DNA from: Anas platyrhynchos
Lineage: Eukaryota; Chordata; Aves; Anseriformes; Anatidae
Direction of reading: 5' to 3'
Assembly: GCF_047663525.1 (NCBI RefSeq)
Contig: NC_092600.1
Location: 5,638,001 to 5,702,000 of the forward strand
Length of the DNA stretch: 64,000 nt
The position numbers and the translations under genes are program-made. Positions 23,701-35,700 of the stretch are shown here, in pieces (the stretch's first letter is position 1; each line of letters opens with the position of its first letter). The notes under the pieces were generated by a model that saw only the letters and a program-made list of their open reading frames with translations, did no database searches and had not been told where the DNA came from.

Positions 23701-26700
23701 TACTTCATGATCTTTATCTTAAAACTCCAGCTTCTGGAGACGCAAGATAATTTAAAAGAAAAGAAACAGTGACTGCAAAAGCAAGCAAGCAAACTAACCA
23801 GAAATAGAGAGGGAAAAAAAAGAGTTGTGAAATGTGTAAGTGCGACTCAGGTAGATGCTAAATGCTAATGAAGAAAAGATTGCAATAATTGTTGCTAGCT
23901 TGATTTTCTATGAAGTGTGAGGTTTTTGCAACCGTGCTCTGCTCATGTCTGTCTCCTTCCTCCATACCGTTTAAACCCATTTATCAATTACAAAGAAACC
24001 TGGCAGAGATCTCAGGCACGCGATGTTTCCAGGGGTTTCACAACCAGCTGGAACACCACACGACACCTCGAAACCATGGCCTGAGGACACAGGCCTCAAA
24101 AAAGCAGAGCCACACCTGCGGGGAAGGCTCCAAACCTGCCCCCAGCTCCTAGGGACACCAAATGGCCGCCAACCCCTCTGGCACCAGGCCTTCGAGGGGC
24201 AGCGTGAGGAGCCAGGGCTGCCGGGAGAGGCCGCTGAGGGGGACACAGAGGGACGTGCCGAGCAGCACCGCCAGCATGGCCAGGCTGGGGCCGCCGGCCT
24301 TGTTCTCCCCAATTGTTCTCCATTTCCTTCCCGCCCTCACGCGGCTCCGCAGCGGCCATCCCCGCGGCTGCCCCCATGGCAACGGAGGGGAGCAGGCCAT
24401 GTTCCCTCCCCTCCCCACTGCCATCTCCTGCCAGGCACAGGGGCATCCCTTGCGTGCACGTGAGGCAGCGTCAGCCCAGTGGCTGCCCTGGCCCTCCTCT
24501 GTCTGTATGGGGTCCCCATGGCATGTCCTACAGACACCGTCTGTCTCACTGATGAGTCAGCCAAGGCAGCAGCCATTGCTCGGTGTTCAACCAGTGAGTA
24601 GGGCCGGCGGCGCTTGGCAGCCCCCATGGAGGACACCCTGCCTCGCGCCTCCACCTCCCCTTTCCTGAGGGAGGGCTGGGGATGTCACAGACAAAAATGC
24701 GCCCCGTGGCTGTGAAAATAAACGAGCGCATTTTTGGTAAAATCCCTTCAAAAATGTAACGAGGTTTATTAAAAAAGGCGGGGAGAAATCTGACCGCTAA
24801 GCTGCGTTTCCTATTAATGCCGGACACGCTTATCCCCGTGCAAACACAGCTCTCCAGATGGCCACAGTCTGTGAGTCCAATGCCCCAGCGAGCAGGGGAA
24901 AGACCCGGGCTCACCATGGGCCTGGCCAGGGCCAACAAGCTCACTCATCTGTCTGGTGCCCTGGGCAGCAAGCAACAAGTTGATCCCCAAATCCTGGCAC
25001 CACCTGAACCACTAAACCCATGGGCAGGGGTGTCAGGAGCCTCTTGGCTGATGCTGTGCAAGTGCCTGCACTGCTGCTGGGGCTGGGGGTGGCAGGACGG
25101 CCGCGGAAGCGACCCCCTGCCTCCCTTCACGTGCCGCTCGGTGACCTGCTGCAAACAGCACTGGGGGGTGGAGGGGAAGAGAGAAAAACTACGATCTGTG
25201 CAGGTTGAGGCTGTGGGATTCCTGCAGATGCATCCTGTCTGTGGCCCTCCACAAGTACAACAGGAAAAGGAACCGCGGCTCGCTCCGAAAGTGCCGTGGT
25301 GCAGGGTTAGGGACGCTCCTGCGGCTGGCGGCCAGCTCCAGGCTGGCCCTGGTGGCCATCCTGCCCCTTCACTGGTCTCAGGCTGATGGCAGCTTTGAGG
25401 ACTCCCCACACTGGGGCTGGCACCTTGCAGTGACAGTGCCCATAGCCACCTGTAGCATCCAGCCAAGGCGAGGGATGCACAGAGCCATTGGCAGACTACA
25501 AAAGCATCTTCAAAGCCATCAGCTTTCCCAAAAATCAGTCTCCATCCCTCCCCATGCTTACTAGCTGTATCCATCCCCCTGCTGCCCCTTCCCTTCCCGT
25601 GGGAGTGACTGCCCCACTATGGCTCTCCCCTGTGCCTCTCTCCCCCCAGCACTGATCTGGGCCATTAAATCTCTGCTAAGCGACGTACAGATGGTTTGTG
25701 TCTCCAGCAAATCCCACGGCATGAAGGAGATGTCTCCAGAGCATGGAGCGTCCCCTCTCCTCTGAGTCCCTCCTTCCCCACCTCCAGCCCCGGCAAAGCT
25801 TTAGATAAAGCACTGAGCAGACCTGGCTTGCTCGTGCACACCAAAATGCATCCTTGCGCGGGGAGAGCATTAATGTAATTAAAAAGGCATGCGGCAGCCC
25901 CGGCAAGCTTTGTTTTTTCAAGATGGTTTCCAAGCAAGTTGGCAGCAGGATATTAAAATAAACAGAAGGGGATTGATGGGATGCGGGGAGAGGAAGCAGG
26001 ATCCCACAGCCACTCACACCTTGTCTATTTTCAGAGAAGCGTGTTTCCCAGCGGTTTTCCTAGCCTTGATCTCTCAGCACACGGCTCTGAAAGGGGCCAG
26101 GCTGCACCTTCTCCTTATCGCCACTGGCTCCATCATTTTCTCCAGCCCCCTCCACCCCTCTTTCTGCACCCTAAAACCACTGCAGGTCTCGGTGTGGCAG
26201 CAGGGCTGTCCACATGGTGCACAGCCATGTCCCATGCCCTGGGGCTCTGCAATGCCTGGGTGGGAAGCCAACACTCCCCTGGGTAAGCTTTATGCACCCC
26301 AGGATGCTTCACAAAGACCTAGGGGCCTGCAGGCTGCTGCTCCAGCCTTGTGCCTGCCCTCATCACTTTCCACCCCTGAGCACATGCTGAGTTTTCCACT
26401 GCGATGGCTGCAGATGCCTAAATCACTGTGAAGCAAGGCCTGCACCACAGCCAACCCTGCTGCAGCAAGTGATGGCTTTGGAAACCCACGGAAGGGCAAG
26501 GGGAGGTGCAGGCATGGCACAGCTCCTGCTCTCCGTCTGCTCCAACTTGCAGGAAGCCCTGTGTCGGATCCTGCCTCTGAGCCCCACGCACCACCTCAGC
26601 CCCTCTCTGCTTCCCCTTCCCTCCCCTCTCTGCTGAGTCGGCCCTGCTGACTGATTAACGGGGCGCCTTTCCGGAGAGGGATTTTGTTCACGCTCTGTCC

Positions 26701-29700
26701 TTCTCGCTGACTTCCTTCCCCAGTGCTGGGCTGGATCGCTCTGGCTGTGGCTACCGCATGTCCCCAGCTAAACCAACACACCGTGTTCCTGCCAACAAAG
26801 TTAACGCCTTGGGGTTTTGTGACCAGAGCTGCATGGAGCAAAGCGCCCCAGGACCTGCTCTTGATGACGCCATTCAAAGTCTGCATTCAGGCAGAAATTC
26901 CCAATCAGTGAACATCCCTACTAACCAAGGCAGGAACTCAAGAACTGGACAACACTTCCAATTAAAAATAGCAATAACAATTAGAAAAAGGCAGATTTGT
27001 ATTAGCTAATCAAATCCCCAGACCAAAACTCCAGGATGACCCCCTGAATTTACCCATATGCTGAGACTGCAACACAAGGCACCATGGATGAGCCTTTTTT
27101 GGCCTTGCTGGGCTCAGGCAGCGGCTCTGAGCTGTCCCTGGCAGCCCTGGGATTTTTCAAGGCCTGGTGTTACGGGATACCCCATCGTAGCTCCTCTTGC
27201 ATGGCATCTCCCATTCCTCTTGGGTCTCACCCCCATCCCGAACCCTTGACTGCTCCAAGTTGCTCCTGCAGGCTGCAGACCCAGCGAGGAGACTTTTCCT
27301 TCACAAGCAGGCCAAGGCACACACTTGGACATGCCATCACACACCGTAGCTCCTACGTGAGCAAAGACCTGCTCCTGGCAAGCCAACGATAAAATACTGG
27401 TACCTCACAGGCAGCTGTGAAACAGGGAGTGAAGCTCCCACGTGGAGCAGCTCCTGCTCACACACGGGGCAGGCATCCAGCTGCAGGCTGGAGCGGCAAA
27501 GCACAGACATCACGCACACAGGCAGAGCAGTGGGGGGAATTTGGACGCACAGTTGTCATCTCCTCCTCTTCCTCCTCCTATTGCTCACTGGCACGGAGGA
27601 AGGCTTGTTTTGCAGAGAGGTGAGATATCGCACGGGGATGAGAAATGAATGGCATGCTCCAGCTGCCGTGGGGATGAAACACGAAGTGTTTTCTCTCCAT
27701 CCTGCCAGTGGCCAGGGTGACACATGGTAGGAAAGGACACCGAAACAGAGCTGGCTCTGCCAGGCGCTGCGAGAAAGGGCAACAGCCACCCATGCTCACC
27801 ATGGGGCCAGGGGAAGGATGGAGGTGTTGTGCTAAAGGTTTCCATGATGCCTGCAGAGGCGTGAGCAATGAATACATTTAAAAGGATAACAACAGAAAGG
27901 CAGACACCCCCCCAGGCATTTGCAGAAAGGGCAAAGGAAGCAGGTCCGTCTTTCATGAACTTCATTAGTGCTCCTTTTTCTGCAACCCATCGTTGACTTC
28001 AGACCTGTCCCAGAAAGGATTAGACACAGAGGCTGTGCAACTCCATGCAGGATTACCCCCTCTGCACCCCGTGTTGTGTTAGGATCAGCATTGCTGTCCC
28101 TGGCACACGATTGACCCTGTGCACCAAGAGCTCCTTCAGTTCTTCAAGGTGATGCTGGGTGAGACAACGCTCCCCTGGCCAGGGAGATTTCCATCCACAG
28201 ACCTCAAATCCCTGAAATGTCATCACATGCAAGCATAGTAGAGCTGTGCCCTCAGCCTTTTGTGGATACTTGCAAAGCATTAGGTGCTTCTGTGCTCCAA
28301 AAAGGGCTGCCTGTCCTCCTTCAGGGGAGGTAAGGGATTAATAATTGCAGGAATTCAATCAATACTCACAAAACGTAATGGGTGTTTGAGCCCTGCTGTC
28401 CAACACAAAATCATAACAGCCACTAAAGGCTGCTCTGGCCTCAGTGCACACATCCCAGGGGCTCTTTTGCCTCTCAGTACTTACAGACTTAACTGTTTTT
28501 TTCTGGCAAGGCACAAAAATCTCATAACCCCCGTGCTGAGGGGGAATGAGGCGTGAACCCTCCGGGCTCCTTTAACTGTTGGACTTGCAAGCCGGTGACC
28601 TCATCAGGGGACAGAAACAGAGGAGCTCATCTCCAGAGCCCGTTTTGATAGAGCTGGGCACATCCTCAGGAGTCAAGTTACCTGGTGTCCATCCCTGGCT
28701 GCCTCCAGGTGGGGATTTAAACCGGGATATCTCACAGCCCAGCTGCCCGAGGCAGCATGGTGTGCCTACACCCAAAGTGCTGCTGTAGGGACTGCACTGG
28801 CACAGCCACCCACACCCCGGGGACCTGCCACCACATCCCTGCAGCATCCCAAAGGCCGCCACCGAGCGCCCGTCTGGGGGTGTTTGTCTGTCTGCCTTTC
28901 TCCCTCTCCCCCCCGCAGGAAGCACTATCTCACCATCGCCCTGCTCGCTCCGGCCTGGTTTCCTGCTCCATCCTGCCAGGTTTACCCTGCTTTTTCCTCC
29001 TCCCCTCCCCCTGCCCCCTTGCTCTCAGGCCATGTTTGCGTTTCTGTCTCCTGCCGCCTTTCCTCTCCCTCCCCCCGGTGCTCGCTCCCTACTCCATCCT
29101 CCCCAAGAGGCTGCGTCCTGAGCCAAAGTTAGCCTCTGTCAGGTACCACATGTCCGGCCTGGGGCAGCGGGTCAGCCGGGGCCACCCTGCAGACCTCCTC
29201 CAGGATCTCTGCTGTCAGCAGCCTCCCCGCGCCCCGGGGGAGCGGCTGTTTGCTGCTCTGGCTCGGCCAGGGATGCTCCTGCACATCACAGAGCCCGTTT
29301 CCCCTCGCAGCCGCCGGCCCACCCTTTCTGCTGCTGGCCAGGGGCTGGCCAGACGCTGCTTTGTTTGGTCCTTCGTTCCCTGGATCGCTCCGGGTTTGTT
29401 GGCTGCCTGCTCCTGCCCGGAGAATCCTTTTCCTGCCTTTGAGATAGAGGATGCTCGAGCCATCTGTGTGTTTTATTTCCTTGTAGAAACTAACAAGCTG
29501 AGGATTGCTTCCTCTCCCTGACATTTCGGAGGGCAGCTCCGGCGCAGCGGGATGCACGGGGAGGGGAGGGGGAGCCCAAAGCCTCCAGACAGGAACGGGA
29601 CCTATTCTGCCCACAGGACCTGCTCCCCAAAGGTCAGAAATCCTCAAACCTCCCCAAAAGCCTGCGACAGCTCCCACTCTGCCACCACCTCTGCAGGACC

Positions 29701-32700
29701 CCAGGGCAGAGCCACCCTGCTCAGCATACACGGCCACCCCTCTTCCAGCGGCCCCTATTGGGTGCGTGGCTAAACCATGGGGGTTTTTAGGGGATTGGTA
29801 ACAGCATTAGCACCATTTATTATGCCTTTTACCTGAAGGGATGCCATAGATGGTCCCCAGCTCATGTGAAACAAGTGGGTCCAGATCTGGCACCTGGTGT
29901 ACAGGCACTGCCAGCACAAGTGTGTGCTCAGGATGAGCTGGAGACATCCCAGGGGTCTGGGATCAGCTCACAGTGCTGCCACCTCCAATTAACCCACCTG
30001 CAACTGCTCAGCAGGATTCAGCGTTTACTTCCAACCCACCTCTATCCAGCAGGACCCTCACTGGGCTGAATTACATCTGGCCACAGTGGGTACAGACCCA
30101 TGGGATGCTACAGAGAGATCTTCAGCCACCGAGAAAAAATTATAACCTATATAACAACACAGGGTAAGCCACTAAAAGAAATTGGTATTCTCTGCTCCTC
30201 ACACTGTACCAGGTGAAGCTGCGAGGCAGATAACAGGTACTTTTTTATGCAACTCAGCTAAACCGTGGATTTTGCTACTGTGAGACATCCATAAAGAGAT
30301 TCCCAATGAGACAGATAAGCTCCCAGAGGATAAGTCACCACCAACCTACACCCAGTGTGCTGGGTGAAACACCCAGGTCTAGGAGGTCCTAAACCACCCA
30401 TTGCCAAAAACAGAGCGGGTACATCAGCAGGAGCCCCCTGCCATGCTGAGGTTGGTGACAACCTGGGCAGAGCCCCCAGCCCAGCCCCAGCACCCAGGCA
30501 GGGTGGGCACAGGGAAGGGGGAAAGCCTGAGAAACAGTGCTGAGAGCAGGGTCTCTGTGCATCCTCAGTTTTGACATCGTTAACGACATCTCTGCTACCA
30601 GCTGATCCCTGAGCTGTACCCTGGTGCAGTGCCTTTGGAAATGAGCTGGAGATATACCAGCAAGGAAGAGAGGGTTCAAGCTAAGAGAGGCCTTGGCATC
30701 TACCTGTCGGTGGGAGATGTGGAGGCAGCTGACCGGGAAGTCAGGAAGAAGTCAGGAAGAGCCCGAGGGTCGGCACTAAGCACAGAGAGAAAAAGGCAGC
30801 AGCGTTTCGAAAGAAAAAAAAAATCAAGTTGCAGGTTTGCTTTTTCCTTGATGTGTGTGGGCTTAATTGCTGGCCTTTGAAGTCTGGCTCTTCCCAAGCA
30901 TGTCGGCTTACGGATGGGCTGAGCAGGACACCGAAGCAAACCCCATACACCATCAGGGCCAGTTTCCCCCTGAAACCCCTGCCAGCCCCCTAGCCAGGCT
31001 GGGGCAGCCTGGCACACCGTACTAGGTTTCTTTGGGGGGCCTGCAAGCCATGCAGCTGGACTGGGAGGCACCACGCCAAGCGGAAAAGACCTGCTCCTCC
31101 GTCTCCCTGTCCCTGGAGTTTGAATCCAGATGTTTGCTACTTAGCTGTGAATGGAAATCAATGCAGAGCCCTCAAACCACGCAGCTGCCCCGGGGCTGGC
31201 AGTGCCTGTTCTCCACAGCATGACCCATCCTCGAGCTGATCTCCGGCTGCTGAGTGCGGGAGAAGCTGATGAGCAGGGCAAGTGGGGAAAAAAACAAAAC
31301 TGTTTTGCAATTAGATGATTATCTTGGCCCTGGAAAACCTGGATTCAATCCTCCATCTGCTCCAGGCTCCCTGAGAGCCCATCACGCAGCCTCTTTGCAC
31401 CTCCGTCCCTGCCCTCCAGAGAGGGTAAAGCATCAGGAACTGAGCTGCTTTAGCTTAGGAAACAAAAAAGAAAAAAGAAAAAAAGTCAAGCAAAAAAAAA
31501 AAAGAAGGAATCCTTACAGCTCCTGATGAAAGATAACATGGAACAAAGAAAATAGATTTATCCCAGAGCCAATGTGACATGAAAAAGCTACATTAGATGA
31601 AGACGGGTCCAGAAAGGAGGAAGCGCAAGCAAAGGGCAGGAGGAATTTTAACTTCCTGATCATCAAAGCTGGGTTTTCAAGCATCAAGTATAATCTAAAA
31701 ATAATAATAATAATAAAAAAAAGCAAAGGGAAGAGCGGTCACGGGCATGAGAGCCCTGCTGCCTGGGGAGCTCGAGCGCACGGGCCCCCCTCCACGTGCA
31801 GCTCCTCACATGCACGCCCGCACGTGCGCAGCTGCACGACCCCTCTGCCTCCTCTGACGGGGTGGGCACGAGGGGAGGCAGGAAGATCACAGGCACATGC
31901 TTCAAAGGAGAATTAGTCATCAGAGGTAGCGGCAGAGGAAGGAAACCTCAGGTACGAGGTCAGCCGTGCACAAGCAGGGAAGGCTGCTGGAAGAGCTCTG
32001 AGCGCTCGCTGCAGATCTAAAAGCCCTCCTGGCATCCACGTGAGCAGGACGGGAGGTGCTGGTCCCTGGGGTGAGTGCTGCTACAGCCATGTAGGAGATA
32101 AGACAGTTCAGCCTGCCTGAAAAACACTGCACAATGGGCTTTCTGCCATCCTTGAAAGCAGCTGGAGCTGGCCAAACCCAGAATCTTCCCTGATGTGGGT
32201 AATAAAAAAATCTTACTCTGCTCTCCACAGGGTCCCCAAGAGGAAAGGGCTCTGCAGGAGAGTGCGGTGAGGCTGTGCCAGCACACAGGGTTCTGCTGGA
32301 TTGCTCCTCACCCTGGGTCAGTGACTCCACCTGCTCCCTGCTGGGCTGGGAGACACGAAGATGGAGAAACTTGGGGTGCTGTGAGGACAGCCAGCCCCGC
32401 GGGGCTGCCCACGGCGCCGAGGGCACGGTGCAAACATGCACGCTCCCAGTTTCTCTTGGCGCATGGCTTCAACCACAAGCCAGGACCCGCTGCAGCAAGA
32501 GATGATAATCATCAGCTCCCAGAGCCAAAGTGTATCGGGGCATTCGCGTCACTTGAGATTAGCTGGCTGTTCAACATCTGCACAGATTTCTCTCTCCACC
32601 TCCTCATAACACCCCTCATGCAGATCTGAAACTCACTTCATTCCCTTCCAAGAACGGCTGAGTTTGAAATGTCACACTCCGTATATCACAGCGAGATTCT

Positions 32701-35700
32701 GACAATGAAACACCCAGCCTAAATGGCAGTATTGGACTCTGGTGCTATTTGGAGGCCAGCAAACTAAAACACCTTCTGCTGCTTTAAAAAAAAAACAAAA
32801 ACAAAAACAAAAAACAGCTTCCAGGAGGGTTACCAAGTTTCATAAACACCCAGTTACTCCCTTGCTCATACCCAGAGGCTGACTTGTTTTCCCGTTCAAA
32901 GGTGTTTCCCTTGCCGTGCAGCTCAGCGGGGAGAGCACGCAAGCAGCCGTGATGGGAAGGAAGCGTTTACACATGCTAATGACTTCCACCGAAGGAGCAC
33001 GAGGACTAACAGGGGGGGAATTGTGCTAAAGAGCCTCCACGCCACTTCCTCGGCTGTCCCTGTTTGGTCACCACGCCGTGCCCGGAGCTGCGGCAGAGCC
33101 TGAGGCAGCCTCACCGAAAGAGAGGAAGATGCATTGGCTTGGACAAAGGCAGGAGGAGCCATTTGGCAGGAGAGAGGAGGCAGCAGGGCCATTTCGGCAA
33201 AGAACCAGACCAAGGGGCTGAGGACAGGCATGGGTCAGGGGACCGGAGCCTCTCCAGGTGCCATTCGGGATGTTTCAACATGGGCACCTCTCACTAAGCT
33301 AACACAGCTTCCTAAGTTCACTTGGGGCCCTGTTTAATTTTCTGTCTTATTTTTTTTTAAAACCTCCTATTGTATTAAGAAGTGTTTTTCTTTTGGTAAA
33401 GGTTACTGCGGGGCCAGTGCCGCGCGGAGTCTCCTGCCTTCCATCACCGCCCTAACCCCTGAGCAGGAGCTTAGCCCAGCCAACGCTGCTTATCTTTGAT
33501 GAAGGCAGGTTTGTATTTCCACCGTCTTATAAAAGAGAGATCCCCCCGCTCCCCCTCTGCCCCGGTACATTCTTTGAAATGCCACCCAGGCCTTGTTATT
33601 GCTGGGAGGCTGGGGAGCCAGGGATTAACAGCCTCAGGCTGCATTAGACTTTATTTGTCTAAGCAGCGAGGGGTGAGAAGGGGCCATAAATATTGTGAAA
33701 CGCTGAGTGTTGCGGAGCAGCAAGGTTGGGCATTGTGCCTTGAGGTAGGCACAGTTCTGGAGCGACCGATGACATGGGAAAGGTCCCTGCCTCCCTCCGA
33801 CATGGGAGGTTTGGGGACACCAAAACCCATCCAACCGTGTTCAAGCCAGGGACACCATGCTACTGCCCATCCTTGTCGTCTCCATTAGTGCTCATAGCAC
33901 ATGAGTGAATAAAAGCAGGCATCAACCTGACCAAGTGGCTCTCCCAGCTCACATGCCGGGACTTCATGGTATGGGGAGGAGCAGAAGGACAGCGTATGCC
34001 CTAATTTATCCCAAAAGTGGAGTCCTCCGGCACACCACCTCAGCTCAACCGCTCTACGCGAGCATTGCTGGGTATCTCCACGTCATCCCAGCACAACGAC
34101 CCCACACTGTCCGCCAGCAGCTCGGTGATTTTCATGGTGTGAACGCACACACCTCCTGCAGGAGCATCTCACACCGCAGCCGGCCCCCTGCCCTGGGGAC
34201 GTGCCGTTAAACTTCTGCCCTTTGCTTCCCAAGGGCCGAGCGCTGCAGCGCCGTGACGGGTTGATGGCCACTTAGACCAAATTACGCCTCGCTGGGGACT
34301 GCTCGGGCCGGGCCAACCCACAGCGAGAGTGATGGATTTCTGTGGGCGCTCGATGCCGTCACCCCTGCTGGATGCCATTTTGCTCGCTGCCATCACTCTG
34401 AGCTGGCAGCTCCCAAATCCAAGTATAAACCACAATTCGTGCCCAAACTTCCTGACTCGGTAAATACCAAGATTTACTGTTGTTGTCCAAAGAAACTATT
34501 GACTTTACCCTTACTTCTGTTTCTCTCTCCATATATATTTAGGTCACTGCATCTAACATCCATCTTAGTAGATGTGAGAACTTCAGAAATGGGGAAAACA
34601 AGTCACAGGTGGGGAGCTGGGCCCCAGAGCCAGCCCTTGTGGTCAGCACATGTGTCTACATGGACACACACACATTTGGTACCCCAGCTGATGTGGGACC
34701 TGTGCACTTTTCCCGTGTGGGGAAACCCCTGAAGCATTTTCCAGGTCCTGCTATGCAGCTCTGTGCTTTTTATAGCTGTTTGCAGGAGGACACAGGAGAG
34801 CAGCAAGTCTTTAAAGACCTGTTGATGCACAAAGAGCCCCTAACTCAGAAATCCAGAGGACCCTAAAACCTTCTGTGGGTCTGAAGGATGCGCAGACCAA
34901 CCTTAATGCACACGTCCAAGCCCCATGGGCTCTGCCCATCCTGCCAGCAGCCGAAATAGCTGACCAGCCAGTGGGACTGGTGCTTTGCACCCCCAGCAAG
35001 GATGGGGACGGTGACCCAGGCAGGAGGCCCAGCTGCCATCAACCCTAGCACCAGCCCCGCAGGAAAGCCATCATGAGCTTGCAAATTCTTTATAAGCTTC
35101 CCACGTGACACAATTACCCAGGGGCCAGATCCTGAAGCCCTTTTTCTCTCTTTACTCAGACCGTCTCCACTGAAATCACCACTGAGGCATGGGACTAAAT
35201 GAAACCGAAGGACTTCAGGATTTGGCCCAGTAATAAAAACTTCCTTCCTTTGTCTACCGCTCGCTCGCACAATCCCACCACCTCCCGGCCTCGTCTCCCG
35301 AGACGGGGGCCATCAGTTATTTTGGTGCAGGAGGCTCTTTCACTTCACCCCCTAAAGGAGCCTGCCCATCCCTGGCATGGAGGAGCTGAACCATGGTGCG
35401 AGAGGGGCACGGATGGTGCCGTCTCCGGGTACCTCCCAGGGGCAAATCCTTTGCCACCACTTGAGGATGGAGCAGACCAAAAATAAGTCTCTCTCATCCC
35501 ACTGGCTGCAGGGCAAGACTGTGCATTAAACTTTGAAGTGGCTGCGGCCGGGCGAGGTGACGCCTGTGCCAGGAAGGTGCAGTGGGAAGTGAGCTCACTG
35601 CGCTGTGCTGGGGACCGCGCATCACGCTAGGAAGTGACGCCACGAGAAGCGTGCGTAATTTTAAACAAATAACTCACACTATGAGTTATGCTGCTTTTTC

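Noticed and set aside
28757..29737. Overlapping open frames of 200-254 codons in FLT4 intron 1
   Set aside because: Pro/Ser/Leu-rich frames on both strands of GC-rich DNA, with no domain or splice evidence.
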